A stretch of DNA of 20,828 bases, taken from the NCBI GenBank assembly GCA_015501585.1, contig JADNRY010000950.1:1-20828 (forward strand), written 5' to 3'. The DNA comes from Rhodocollybia butyracea. Its lineage: Eukaryota; Basidiomycota; Agaricomycetes; Agaricales; Omphalotaceae. The position numbers and the translations under genes are program-made. The number at the start of each line of letters is the position of its first letter. Position 1 is the first letter of the stretch. The notes beneath the pieces were generated by a model. That model did no database searches and had not been told where the DNA came from. It saw nothing but the letters and a program-made list of their open reading frames with translations. Shown piece by piece: positions 1-8,719 of the stretch.

Positions 1-56
1 TCCGACACACTGTCCCGCTCCTAACCGCCTTTCCGTGGACCATGCCGAGTAATTAC

Positions 57-72
57 TTCCTTCCTTCCTTCC
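57..72. repeat. TTCC microsatellite, 4 units
   Basis: Four perfect TTCC units lie near the left edge. The same motif recurs with four units at 18045-18060. This is a simple tetranucleotide repeat with no coding context. Confidence 0.85.
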
Positions 73-129
73 GTCCATTGCCTGCATTGACGGGACAATG
101 CAAACCCTTCACGGCAGAAAGGAACCCTT

Positions 130-259
130 GAATACAGCCCTACTTGATTTTTTTGGCTGAATCAGAACATCTCACAACGTTTTCAGAAGTCATTCGAATA
201 CAGGCCTACTCGTTTTCCTGACTAAATCAGAATATCTCCAACGTTTTCAGGACTTATTC
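130..259 (+). repeat. 65-bp tandem duplication
   Basis: Two adjacent copies of a 65-bp unit start at 130 and 195, both with GAATACAG. Both carry an AATCAGAA(C/T)ATCTC block and end in AACGTTTTCAG, which resembles an intron 3' end (pyrimidine-rich run then CAG). The copies differ at scattered bases. No reading frame was recognised across them. Confidence 0.7.
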
Positions 260-747
260 AGGGGAACCCAGGTGATTTCCAGACTCTAGTACTTTCGGTA
301 GTTCTTCAATGATCATGATAGTCAATCAAAGATGCCGACATAGTCATACAAATTTTCATACATCACATATCTGCAGGAGTCGAGATAATTCATAACAAAA
401 CGGAACCTTTATACCGGCACATCGTCTCCGCTGTATTCCAAGTTCTCAGTTTCCGAGTATACCCCCAGTGTGATTGGGATACTTCACCATTTTATTTCTA
501 TTACCCCAAATAGCTGACAGAACCTGACAGAGCTCAGATGAAATCCGCTGCCTTCTGGCCCAAGCTCTTGGTCTTTGATAGGTCCGTTTTTCATACAACG
601 AGGATGTGATATAATATTGGAGTAAGTATTTCAAGTTGTGGCAGGCACTCTCCAGTTTATTGTTTCAAGTCCCAACTGGTCGGAGAATGTGGTGATTCGA
701 ACTTTAAACGTCCCATTCTTTTCCAACGGATTGTTCCTCGTGTAATG
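260..747. other. no recognisable gene
   Basis: No conserved protein could be read on either strand. The minus-strand frame at 446-634 shows no family motif. The N-terminal membrane anchor and proline hinge of the adjacent P450 would be expected here, but I could not find them. Confidence 0.5.
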
Positions 748-1995
748 CCGTGGGGAACTCGAGTCATCTTTCTGAATACTTTCGAAGCTACGACGGAGCT
801 ACGTGAACAAAAGTCGACGGTATACTCAAGCAGATTTTGTGTTATTGGCTCCCTGACTTGCGAGGATCTACTGAGATGTGAGTCATGGCTGTGGGTTTTT
901 ACACGATTCTAATTCATAACGTATCTCTTCTTTCAGAATTGGGTGAGTGTTGGGTCTGTTAGTATAGCTATAAAGCTGTTGCATGAATATAGACCTAACT
1001 TTGAGATGTGAGTTTATACCTGCGCGTGTACACGATTCTAATACATAACGTATCCTCTTCTTTCAGGTTTGAGCGCTGGGTCTGTTAATATAGCTATAAA
1101 GCTGTTGCAGGAATATAGCAACTTTCACATCGCTGACTGAGATGTGGGTTTATACCTGCGCGTTTACACGATTCTAATACATAACGTATCCTCTTCTTTC
1201 AGAGTGTTGACATCGCGAAATGCAGATGGGAATGGGCTTGCATTCTCATGTTCAACCTTATACGGAGCGGAATGGAAGGCTCATCGAAGGCTGTCCACCA
1301 ACCCGCACAGTAATCACGTTCATGTAGTGAACTCAAACGATCATGGTCAGCACGAACTCCGAACGCTGAAAGCTTCCTTAGAGATTTTTAGCGAAGTGAA
1401 TTCGATGAACTGTGCCCACAGGATGGCTGGCTCATCCTAGGGTTCGACGTCGGCGCTGTAAAAGACTACTGATACAAGAGAACTTAACGCCGGACGGGCC
1501 TTGGATCTACTGCGGCGGCCATGCCTGAGCAGTTCATGGTGGTGAGCCTTTTTCGTTCTTTTTCCGACCTCGCGTTAAATTATATCATATTCAAAGCATA
1601 AACCCTCATTACTAGTAGTGACTTTTTTTTGGCCAAGCCGATACTCATCGGTCTCCGACTTGAATACTCAGATACGTTATCATCAAAAAGCACAGCAAGA
1701 GCTCAATCGTATTGTTGGAAATCGGAAACAGGATCCCAGTCTTGTCATAGAGACCCGCTTACTTTCGTGCAATTGCGACTTATTAGGTAGGTGTATACTC
1801 GGTTACCCCCTGTTATCTCATCTTCTTACCGTGTTCTTTTTATCTAGATTGCAGTTTGTCAACCTTCTCGTAGAGGGCACCAAATTTAAATCGCGTCTCT
1901 TGGGAGATAGTCATACTTCTTTCTGCCAAAGGAGCATTGCGTATATCGCATTCCAAAGAGTTCCAAAGAAATCGATTATCATAAACAGCAGATGA
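748..1995 (+). pseudogene. cytochrome P450, broken and internally deleted
   Basis: Several P450 landmarks appear in order. At 748-877 the frame reads GTRVIFLNTFEATTELREQK then VYSSR, matching the N-terminal beta-1 and helix-B region. At about 1203-1440 it reads GNGLAFS, YGAEWKAHRRL (helix C, WxxxR) and MAGSS. At 1511-1541, AMPEQFMV precedes a GTGAGC donor. At 1671-1740, HQKAQQELNRIVGNRKQ matches the helix J region, and after an intron (GTAGGT donor, TATCTAG acceptor) LQFVNLLVEG and PKKSIIINSR match the K-helix region. Oddities: the stretch between the F-G loop and helix J, including the oxygen-binding I-helix, is missing; the K-helix ExxR is not intact (EGTK); and no heme-binding Cys loop follows. 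Small frame breaks (for example near 1434 and 1507) are homopolymer-length changes. I infer a truncated relic. P450 identity is fairly sure, the subfamily unknown. Confidence 0.65.
873..1202 (+). repeat. tandem intron-bearing repeat, 2.5 copies, inside the P450
   Basis: Units start at 873, 1003 and 1139 (spacing 130 and 136 bp), each opening with GAGATGTG. Each contains a donor-like GTGAGT or GTGGGT, a CACGATTCTAAT branch-point-like block and a CTCTTCTTTCAG acceptor, so each includes a complete 60-nt intron. Units 1 and 2 continue with a second block, TATAGCTATAAAGCTGTTGCA followed by GAATATAG, that also looks intronic. The third unit stops at its first acceptor, where the P450 helix-C exon begins. 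An intron-exon boundary region appears to have been duplicated in tandem. Confidence 0.75.
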
Positions 1996-2451
1996 GCTAG
2001 TTATTTCGACTAGTGAAGTACCCGCATAATTGAGGTGTTTCGTAAATGTGTTCCCTGACGCCTACAATTTCCACTCATAACGGAAATTCCGTGCGGTTTC
2101 GACAGTTGATACGCGACGTCTTAGAGCCTACGATTGGGTTTGGTCATGAAATAGATGTTTATCAGAAATTGCAGCGCGAACGTGTCTATCTCGGTATGCG
2201 TTGGATGAAAAATGGGTCCAATCGCCCCCCCCAGTCACTGGGTATAGGAACAGAAGTCAGTTCTCTCTAATGTTTTACTTTACTGTTAGCCTATAAGTAT
2301 GCCAGTGGTCCATTCTTGGAACCCCGAAAAATAGTACTGCCCATCCGAGTGTTCCGTCAAGTTGCGATCATCTGAATGTTTCCACATAGCGCCTATGTAT
2401 TTAGTAGTGTGTGAATTTTCGTAGAAAATGCCGGCCGCTTCGGCTTGAATT
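1996..2451 (+). other. P450 to 5-alpha-reductase spacer with a weak ORF
   Basis: An open frame at 2046-2270 encodes 74 residues. Its stretch VYQKLQRERVYLGMRWM loosely resembles the segment after helix C of P450s, but the match is too weak to call. No Cys-containing heme loop was found, so this does not complete the upstream P450. The rest is probably the promoter region of the reductase gene. Confidence 0.3.
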
Positions 2452-2459
2452 TGACGTCA
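2452..2459. promoter_or_regulatory. TGACGTCA palindrome (CRE/bZIP-type site)
   Basis: A perfect TGACGTCA lies 22 bp upstream of the ATG at 2482. ATF/CREB-type bZIP proteins of fungi bind this octamer. Being so close to the start it may lie in the transcribed leader. A functional role is inferred only from sequence and position. Confidence 0.4.
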
Positions 2460-2481
2460 TCGGCTTTTCTTTCGAACAACG

Positions 2482-3521
2482 ATGCTGGAAGCCAAAATTC
2501 TCTATGACTGTACGTGGACTACTTTTTTTCTCGGCTTGGAGATGCGTAAAACCTTCAGTAGCTTGTCGAAAATGGTTCACACTTGTTAGTCTTATCACTT
2601 GCCCCGTGCTTTTCGTGATAAATGCGCCGTTTGGGCGGTTTGCTCAAACTGGAAAGAGCATCTTCATCTTGGATGGTGTGTAGTAAAGATCTTGTTTCAA
2701 GTTACTAAACTTACACTAGGCCTATAGGTAAAAAGTCCTGGATGGTGATGGAAATAGTGTCTCCGCTGATGTTCACCTTTTGTTTCGTTACTTCGCCGCT
2801 TTCCCCGGCCCGTGGATACAAACCTTCTCTTGCACAGTATATTCTAGCTGGGGCCTATTTAGCACACTATGCCAATCGTGCAGTTATATCTCCACTTCGT
2901 ACACCGTCACGCTCCACGTCCCACGTCATCGTTCCTATCTCTGGAGTACTGTTCAATATCTTGAATGGATCTCTTATGGGAACATATCTCTCTTCTCCAC
3001 CTGCTTCGGCGTACCTTTCTCACTCTCGCCCATCTTTCTATATCGGACTAGTTCTCTGGGTCTTGGGCTTTGCTGGAAACATTATTCACGACGAGATTCT
3101 CTTAAACATCCGGCGCAAAGCAAAATCAAAAGCTGATGGCAAAACTTCCGAAAACCGCAACACTGCAGACGGGAAAATGGACCCGGCCAAGAGCACATCT
3201 GAGCATTATGCCATTCCATACGGCTTACTGTACAAGTATGTCTCCTATCCGAATTATTTCTGCGAATGGATAGAATGGGCCGGATTCGCTCTTGCGGCGT
3301 CTCCCATTCCATTCTCTGTATTGCCGAGTTCAGCAACGGTTACCAATGCCGAGTTCATGAGGACTCTATCATCTCCATCTATTTCAGCATTCATTCGTGC
3401 TCCGTCCTCATCATTTGCGCCGAGCCTAACTCCTCCATGGATCTTTCTTCTAAACGAACTTGTTTTGATGCTCCCCCGAGCATACAAAGGACATCAGTGG
3501 TATAAAACAAAGATTTGGTGA
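2482..3521 (+). CDS. 3-oxo-5-alpha-steroid 4-dehydrogenase (steroid 5-alpha-reductase), DET2/SRD5A type
   Basis: NADPH-dependent membrane enzyme family that reduces the C4-C5 double bond of 3-oxo-4-ene steroids; the fungal substrate is unknown. I place exons at 2482-2509, 2559-2675 and 2728-3521, with introns 2510-2558 (GTACGT...CAG) and 2676-2727 (GTGTGT...TAG). Both preserve frame, giving 312 residues. The start MLEAKILYD leads into LACRKWFT, INAPFGRF and then WMVMEIVSP, as in the family. Family landmarks follow: AHYANRAVISPLR; NIIHDEILLNIR (N166 and D170, the N-x3-D motif); YKYVSYPNYFCEWIEWAGFALA in two parts, with E228; and C-terminal PRAYKGHQWYKTKIW with H304. Several hydrophobic segments fit an ER membrane protein. 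It is longer than the 259-residue human enzyme because of two hydrophilic loops (residues about 177-208 and 245-285). No frame breaks were found, unlike many neighbours. Confidence 0.9.
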
Positions 3522-4978
3522 ATCATATCCGAAGGACAGAAGAGTCGTGGTACCTTTTGTATTATAGGCTGGAATACAGACCATTTGTTTCAACTGTACG
3601 CATTCGGCATGTGCCTTTGTTGACGGTCGCGAAAGGGTAGATTTCAATACATTTCTTACAAGAAGGTCGTTCGGACTTGAAGCTCGTTGAAGAATCATAA
3701 TTCCATGATCAATTGTCTATCTCCATCTTCGATGATGCTGACATTCTTTGTTCTAGGTTTCTATGTATGAGAGTGTCAGATTAACTTAATCTGAATCTTC
3801 TAGCCGTGGGCTATTAAAGGCCGAGGTATAGCCTCGCCTGAGGTGGCCATTGAAGCACAACCAACCTCTATTGGTTCATGCACTTTTATGGTTAGAGTCA
3901 GTATGACCAAGTACAGCGCAGATTCCTCTGTACTCACGACGCGTAGCCCCGTCATAGAAGCTCTGTTTCAAGTATCCGCTCGTCTTGAAACCCATCATTC
4001 TCTGGCTAGATCTGGGTATTAAAACGTCTTCGGGCTTCGAAAAATGCAATTGATCTATGGGGACTCGTTTTTACCTCCCTCCAACCATACCGGTATCGTG
4101 TCATTGCCGTAGACCAGTGCTCTACGCGGGTATCTGCTAAGTAATGAAGTATGTATCTATGTATACATCCACATGCTATTCGAATTATATATATCATCAA
4201 GCTATTGTTTTTCTTAAACTCATGTAAACTCATGTAAGGCGAGTATGTAACTCCACCTCACCTCTGTATATCTTCGATTTTCCTCATTCAGATTAAGCGC
4301 AAGTTCCAGTCTGAAGCCTTCCGAATAAGGCGTCACGGTTGATCTTCTATGGCATCTGAGGGGAACCAATAGGAGAGAACCAATATTCTCTGTAGATCGT
4401 TGATGTCCATTGTGATGACAGTTTGAACGGTCGTTCGCGGTCCACTCCAACTATCGTTTTATGGGGTTTAAATCGCACACTTGACACGACGCCTCTACAC
4501 TGAGATTAAATGACGAGGAACTCGCGGAGAGCCGCCAATCCGCATTTTCTATACGCTATACGCTGACGCTGAATATCGTCTTTGTGTTCAATAACAAATC
4601 GTAAAAATATCTTCAAATTCATACCCGCCAGCTTCGGGAATGATTCGAGAAATGATGATTCGCGTTAAATAATGAGTATACCCCTTCCTTCCTATTCGGG
4701 TAGATCCTTTATCCGTATTGGTGATGAACTGTGATTTTCCTCAGGGACACGGCCAGGTGTAACTGACCTAGTCGGCATATTGTAGATCACTTGTCAAGTG
4801 TCACTGAATCCACATACCCCTCTATCTGACTGCTGACAAGCTACTTAAATACTTCTGAACCCAATTTATATGTTTTTCTTCCACACCAAAACCTGTTTGT
4901 CCAGACGACTTCCGTGCGTCCCTTCGCAGACATTTTCTGCCTTCGTTGACGTCTATACAACAGAATCATTCGTAAATC
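3522..4978. other. long intergenic region without a recognised gene
   Basis: No conserved frame was found on either strand. The left part should hold the 3' UTR of the reductase. A perfect odd palindrome, CAGATTAA-C-TTAATCTG, lies at 3777-3793. A 10-bp tandem repeat, TAAACTCATG twice, lies at 4215-4234. The right part should hold the promoter of the gene at 4979, with a TTTATAT run near 4865, about 110 bp upstream of its start. Confidence 0.5.
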
Positions 4979-6079
4979 ATGCCCGTCGGCGAAGATCACG
5001 TCATGTGTGGGGAAGCTTGGAGCTCTCTCACCGTGCGGCTAGTTACTGAGAATGAACTCGGCGAGAAATTGCCGCACGACACTACGAAACCTTGCAGTAC
5101 CATGTCCAGCAGCGGTGTACTTCAATGCCCCTTGTGCCTTCGCTTTTCCTCTGTCAAAAAATTCGGTCGCTGCATTGGAGCACCCACGGCAGAATTTCCG
5201 TTGTTGGAGACTCAAGGAGGGATGAATACGAGAAAGCGAAAACGCACAGAGACAAGAGCAGCGCACGAAGTGGCTCTAGCTCCTTGTCATGACTGCTTAG
5301 ATAATCTCGGTGAAGATGAAGGAGCTACCTGGGGGAGATGTGATAACGCGGATTGTTGGTCGAGAAGGGGCGAATCATCCTCGAAATCGTGCTGGGCTTC
5401 CTTAGACGACGCGAGGAACATCGATCGCGATGGAGACTACTCGGATAAACACAGCTGCTTTGATTCCATTTTGGGAATGCCTACATCTAAAAACCCGATA
5501 TCACTCCATCCTAGGAACCTACACTTGGGCTCGGTCAATGGCGTAGACTCACTGGGGCTCGGTCTAGTTTGTCCAAAATGCACCCCCGAAGGCGGACTGG
5601 GCTGCTCGCATAAATGGATTTGCGACATATGCGCGTTTTGGGACAAACACCCTCTGGTATGGGAATGTCCTGGGTGTTTGAACGACTATTGCGATGAGTG
5701 CGAAGACGCTTATTTGGGGGACTCTGTGGAGTTGGAGCGATGCGTAGAGTGTGGAAGAAGAGATCTGTGTGGGGCATGTAGGAGAGGTACCTCGAACTCG
5801 AATTCCCCTGTGGACTATCATTCGTGCAGTCCACCTTTTGAGTTAAAAACACCCACTCGACGCCAGCTTACTTGGAGGTGCCGGTTGTGTAGCCTGCCAG
5901 TATGCAAGGGTTGTGTTCCCTCTGCAAATGCTATCCATGAATGTCGAAATTGCAATTCACAGCTGTGTAGAGGGTGTAGGAGTGTATTGGCATGCCAAAG
6001 CTGTGGCGAAGATATGTGCCAACTATGCTTAGGTGAATCTCTGGTAATGCTTTGTCGAAAATGCGAAGATGTTTGTTGA
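4979..6079 (+). CDS. cysteine-rich protein with tandem CXXC zinc knuckles
   Basis: Single-exon frame of 366 residues that I do not recognise as a named family. The N-terminal half has scattered Cys pairs (CPLC at 50-53, CHDC at 103-106, CDNADC at 121-126) and a basic patch, RKRKR (85-89), which could act as a nuclear signal. Residues 198-366 contain 29 cysteines. From residue 230 these form a ladder of CX2C-X4/5-CX2C units: CPGC...CDEC, CVEC...CGAC, CRLC...CKGC, CRNC...CRGC and CQSC...CQLC, then a half unit CRKCEDVC that ends the protein. This pattern predicts stacked zinc sites and a binding or adaptor role, not catalysis; that is inference. RING or B-box membership is not supported because no histidine occupies a ligand position. 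The start is the first in-frame ATG. No frame breaks are apparent. Confidence 0.8.
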   Translation: MPVGEDHVMCGEAWSSLTVRLVTENELGEKLPHDTTKPCSTMSSSGVLQCPLCLRFSSVKKFGRCIGAPTAEFPLLETQGGMNTRKRKRTETRAAHEVALAPCHDCLDNLGEDEGATWGRCDNADCWSRRGESSSKSCWASLDDARNIDRDGDYSDKHSCFDSILGMPTSKNPISLHPRNLHLGSVNGVDSLGLGLVCPKCTPEGGLGCSHKWICDICAFWDKHPLVWECPGCLNDYCDECEDAYLGDSVELERCVECGRRDLCGACRRGTSNSNSPVDYHSCSPPFELKTPTRRQLTWRCRLCSLPVCKGCVPSANAIHECRNCNSQLCRGCRSVLACQSCGEDMCQLCLGESLVMLCRKCEDVC

Positions 6080-6302
6080 AATAGTGTAATAACAAGACTA
6101 GTTTTGGTCGCATAAGTGTAGAGCATGATTCCAGTACTGTATTTTAAAATTTTAAACAAATATATTTTAACTGAATTGAAGTATCATTCGGTGGTTCAAG
6201 CGCAAAACGCAGGTGTTCAGTCCGGAAGTTTTTCGGTCAAAGTAGGCAGAGGAACTAATATACAGCTGTTTACCACACCCAGCCTCACCCAGCTCTCTGT
6301 AC

Positions 6303-6548
6303 ATGTCCAACGTCATCGAGTCATCAGTAGCCGATTACCGGGGGCAGCCTTGCATGATTGCATCGGGATGTTGTAACTTTGAAGAGCCAGAAGAACTGGT
6401 AAAAGTAGATATCACGGAATATCGGGTGGGGATTCCGGTTCCGGGGAGCATGTGGGGTGGGCAAACGGCTCGGTCCCAGGTAGAAACACTGAAGAGCGGG
6501 GGAGCGACACATGGCGCATCGACAAAAGAGGAAATCAGCGCTTACTAA
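6303..6548 (+). CDS. small hypothetical ORF, doubtful
   Basis: An 81-codon frame opens with ATG and ends at TAA. No domain, signal peptide or membrane segment is visible. An overlapping minus-strand frame (6324-6590) and another plus-strand frame (6125-6376) are equally unconvincing. Its stop lies in a short perfect palindrome, AGCGCTT-ACT-AAGCGCT (6537-6553). It may be chance coding or a fragment. Confidence 0.15.
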   Translation: MSNVIESSVADYRGQPCMIASGCCNFEEPEELVKVDITEYRVGIPVPGSMWGGQTARSQVETLKSGGATHGASTKEEISAY

Positions 6549-7559
6549 GCGCTTAGCATCCATAAAAATCATCTTTGATCTCTCAATCACCTAGCCCTCA
6601 CTGTAACTCTGCAACTTCAAACTTGTGGCAGTGAGCAATCATATACATAGCTGCCTTCTCTCTCGCTCGGTACCTATAAAATGGACGCTGCCCTCTGTCG
6701 AAAGCTAAAATGAAAGTTGTCTCTCCCAAAACTGAATCTCTTCTGGAACTTCTGGAAGCGTATCGTGTTTACTACGTCCACTCTCGCAGCGATTTACCAA
6801 AAACTTGTTGCAGCTCCGAATGCTATTTATACTCTTAACTTTTTGTGGTTTCGAAATGATACGGTGCAGGGTGTCGGTGCTGTAAAGGAGAAGTATGAAC
6901 AATTCGTTGGCAAAAGTTAACAGCTGGTCTCGAACTCTCGAGCAAGAACAAATGATGGTATGGATCTTTCTCCGAGCTATTCAATTTTATAATACATCTC
7001 CCAATTACAGCGTCACCGCAATAGCCTTGACTTTTTGTCCCGAGGTTCACCCTTACCGATCTTTCTCGTCGATCGAAGCAGAACTTTAACTCCCTCTCGT
7101 TCGAAAGTATCGACACAAAGTTTATAGGATGCAAGTCGTTTATGCGATGCGATGGAACATGTAGAGTAAGCTCATTCCAGATTATCCTGATGGATTCAAC
7201 TGATTTCATTTGTTGCTCCCTAGAATCCAATTAATGGTGGTACGTCAATAACCGCTGTTCTTCAAACTACATTTTCTTCACTCTCTAGTCCTTTTACTCG
7301 CCCTTTAGATGTCCTTTCTTACCTTCACGGCTGATTCTACGTCAACTGTTTTGGAGTAACCCAAGTCTATTTATGCGCGCTCATGGAGTCCATGGCCAAA
7401 TGTCCAGGAATCTGTATCAGTTCCATATGTGCCACGAAGGGCGGTGCTGATTTGATTGAGGACGCTTCTGAGGCAGTCGACGTGCTCGAAGAGGAACCGG
7501 CGAACATTCGAGCACAGTCGCTTGTACACCAACGGTGACGACGCAACTGTCAATCTCCT
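6549..7559. other. no recognisable gene
   Basis: A TATAAAA sequence near 6676 precedes short ATG frames (from 6681 and 6710), but these end within about 40 codons and match nothing I know. In one plus-strand frame near 7020-7110 a short piece reads LPIFLVDRSRTL. It superficially recalls the VWA motif but lacks D-x-S-x-S, so no gene is called. Confidence 0.4.
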
Positions 7560-8024
7560 CCACAGAGCTTTGATTCCCCTCACTTCACTCTCGAACTCAA
7601 CGGTTCCCTCCTTCCGATGTTTACGCTGGTACCAGAGTATATTATATGCTAACTTCTGGCAAAGAGATCGTGAAGATACAGTCTGTCAAGGTATCACGAA
7701 CAACCGGTGACTTTTCTGAACCCGATGCCCCTGTTTGATTGGGAGGAGGATTTTTGGACGGCTCTTATCTTTCTCTCCTTGCAACTAAACTCTTATTTCC
7801 GACGGTGAAGATAGAAAGTATAGCTTTTCTCCTCCCGGAGATTCTTTCGTTTGCCCAAAATTAATAATTGATGGGCTATCCTTAAGGCAGATGTGACTCG
7901 GCTGGGAATGGCATACGGGCTGATCAGTAAAGGGGACCAATTTCCGGCCAAGCACAAGGATCATGAAGACCAGTTTGGACCTTCATTTTTAGTCGGGCCC
8001 CTCGATTCGTTTGTCTAGTTCTTC
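7560..8024 (+). pseudogene. unidentified coding-like fragments
   Basis: Two plus-strand stretches look like real protein sequence. The first (about 7575-7735) reads HFTLELNG and, after a one-base T-run shift near 7605, SDVYAGTRVYYMLTSGKEIV then KIQSVKVSRTTGDFSEPDAP, with a balanced beta-rich composition. The second (about 7892-8018) follows a CAG acceptor-like site and reads VTRLGMAYGLISKGDQFPAK and ends DSFV-stop. They could be exons of one gene, but I could not join them convincingly or name the family. A decayed or error-bearing gene is the best reading. Confidence 0.3.
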
Positions 8025-8719
8025 TGAGCTCTTCAAGCGGCGGCGGCGGCCCATGCGGGCTCACAATGGTTTCTATCATAAGGCCAAGTCGGTGCCAGAG
8101 AACGGAAAGAATCAACTCCAGATCTAAGTCTAGTTCGAAACTACCTCTCAGCAACCTTGCGCACCTGTGAATAGCTCCGAATTCGTGAACTACTCTTGTT
8201 TGACTTATTTCGGCTCATGCCCGTCAGCGTCTTCACAAAGTGGTTATATTACATCCAATACCTCTCCGATGTCCAGCGTATCGTTGCCAGATTACAACGC
8301 TTCAGCGGAGCCTTTTCCGTATCTGACTCTGCTCAACCTTTTTGGAGTCACGCTTTCAAAGGGAAGAAACTTCGAAAATATCCATCAAATTGTGCTTATG
8401 CGCGAGGCCGAGAATGATGAAGGTTACCAAGTTTATCGCTAGTAGACTTGCCGATGTCAACCTCGTTGGTTCGAACGCCTCCATGTCGCTGAGAAGACCA
8501 TGCTATCTTGTCAACCTGCTCTGACGGCTCAAATGGTTAGGGCTTGGAGGGCTTGGAGGTAACCCAACCCCTCAGGGACAAAGAGCCTGAAGTTCTCGAC
8601 GTTTGGGAACATCGAACTGCAATTATTTTTTGTCTCTTTATAAAATCATCGAACGCTCAATATGTACTTGCAACTTTTTCCCTGTATCCTCCTTTGCCTT
8701 AAAATCCCAGCAAACATCA
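8025..8719. other. spacer with a short unassigned ORF
   Basis: A GGC trinucleotide run lies at 8038-8050. A plus-strand frame at 8167-8442 ends in IHQIVLMREAENDEGYQVYR, which is protein-like but unrecognised and might be a terminal exon of the fragments upstream. The right side should hold the 3' flank of the minus-strand expansin-like gene. Confidence 0.3.

Noticed and set aside
446..634. Minus-strand ORF ending in an Arg-rich stretch
   Set aside because: The proline/arginine-rich piece first suggested a P450 hinge, but the strand is opposite to the P450 and no other motif follows.
7020..7110. A second VWA domain (LPIFLVDRS)
   Set aside because: Only four residues of the motif match, DxSxS is absent and no flanking VWA sequence follows.
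8455..8495. tRNA-like GGTTCGAA T-loop sequence
   Set aside because: No matching acceptor, D-arm or anticodon stem could be folded around it.
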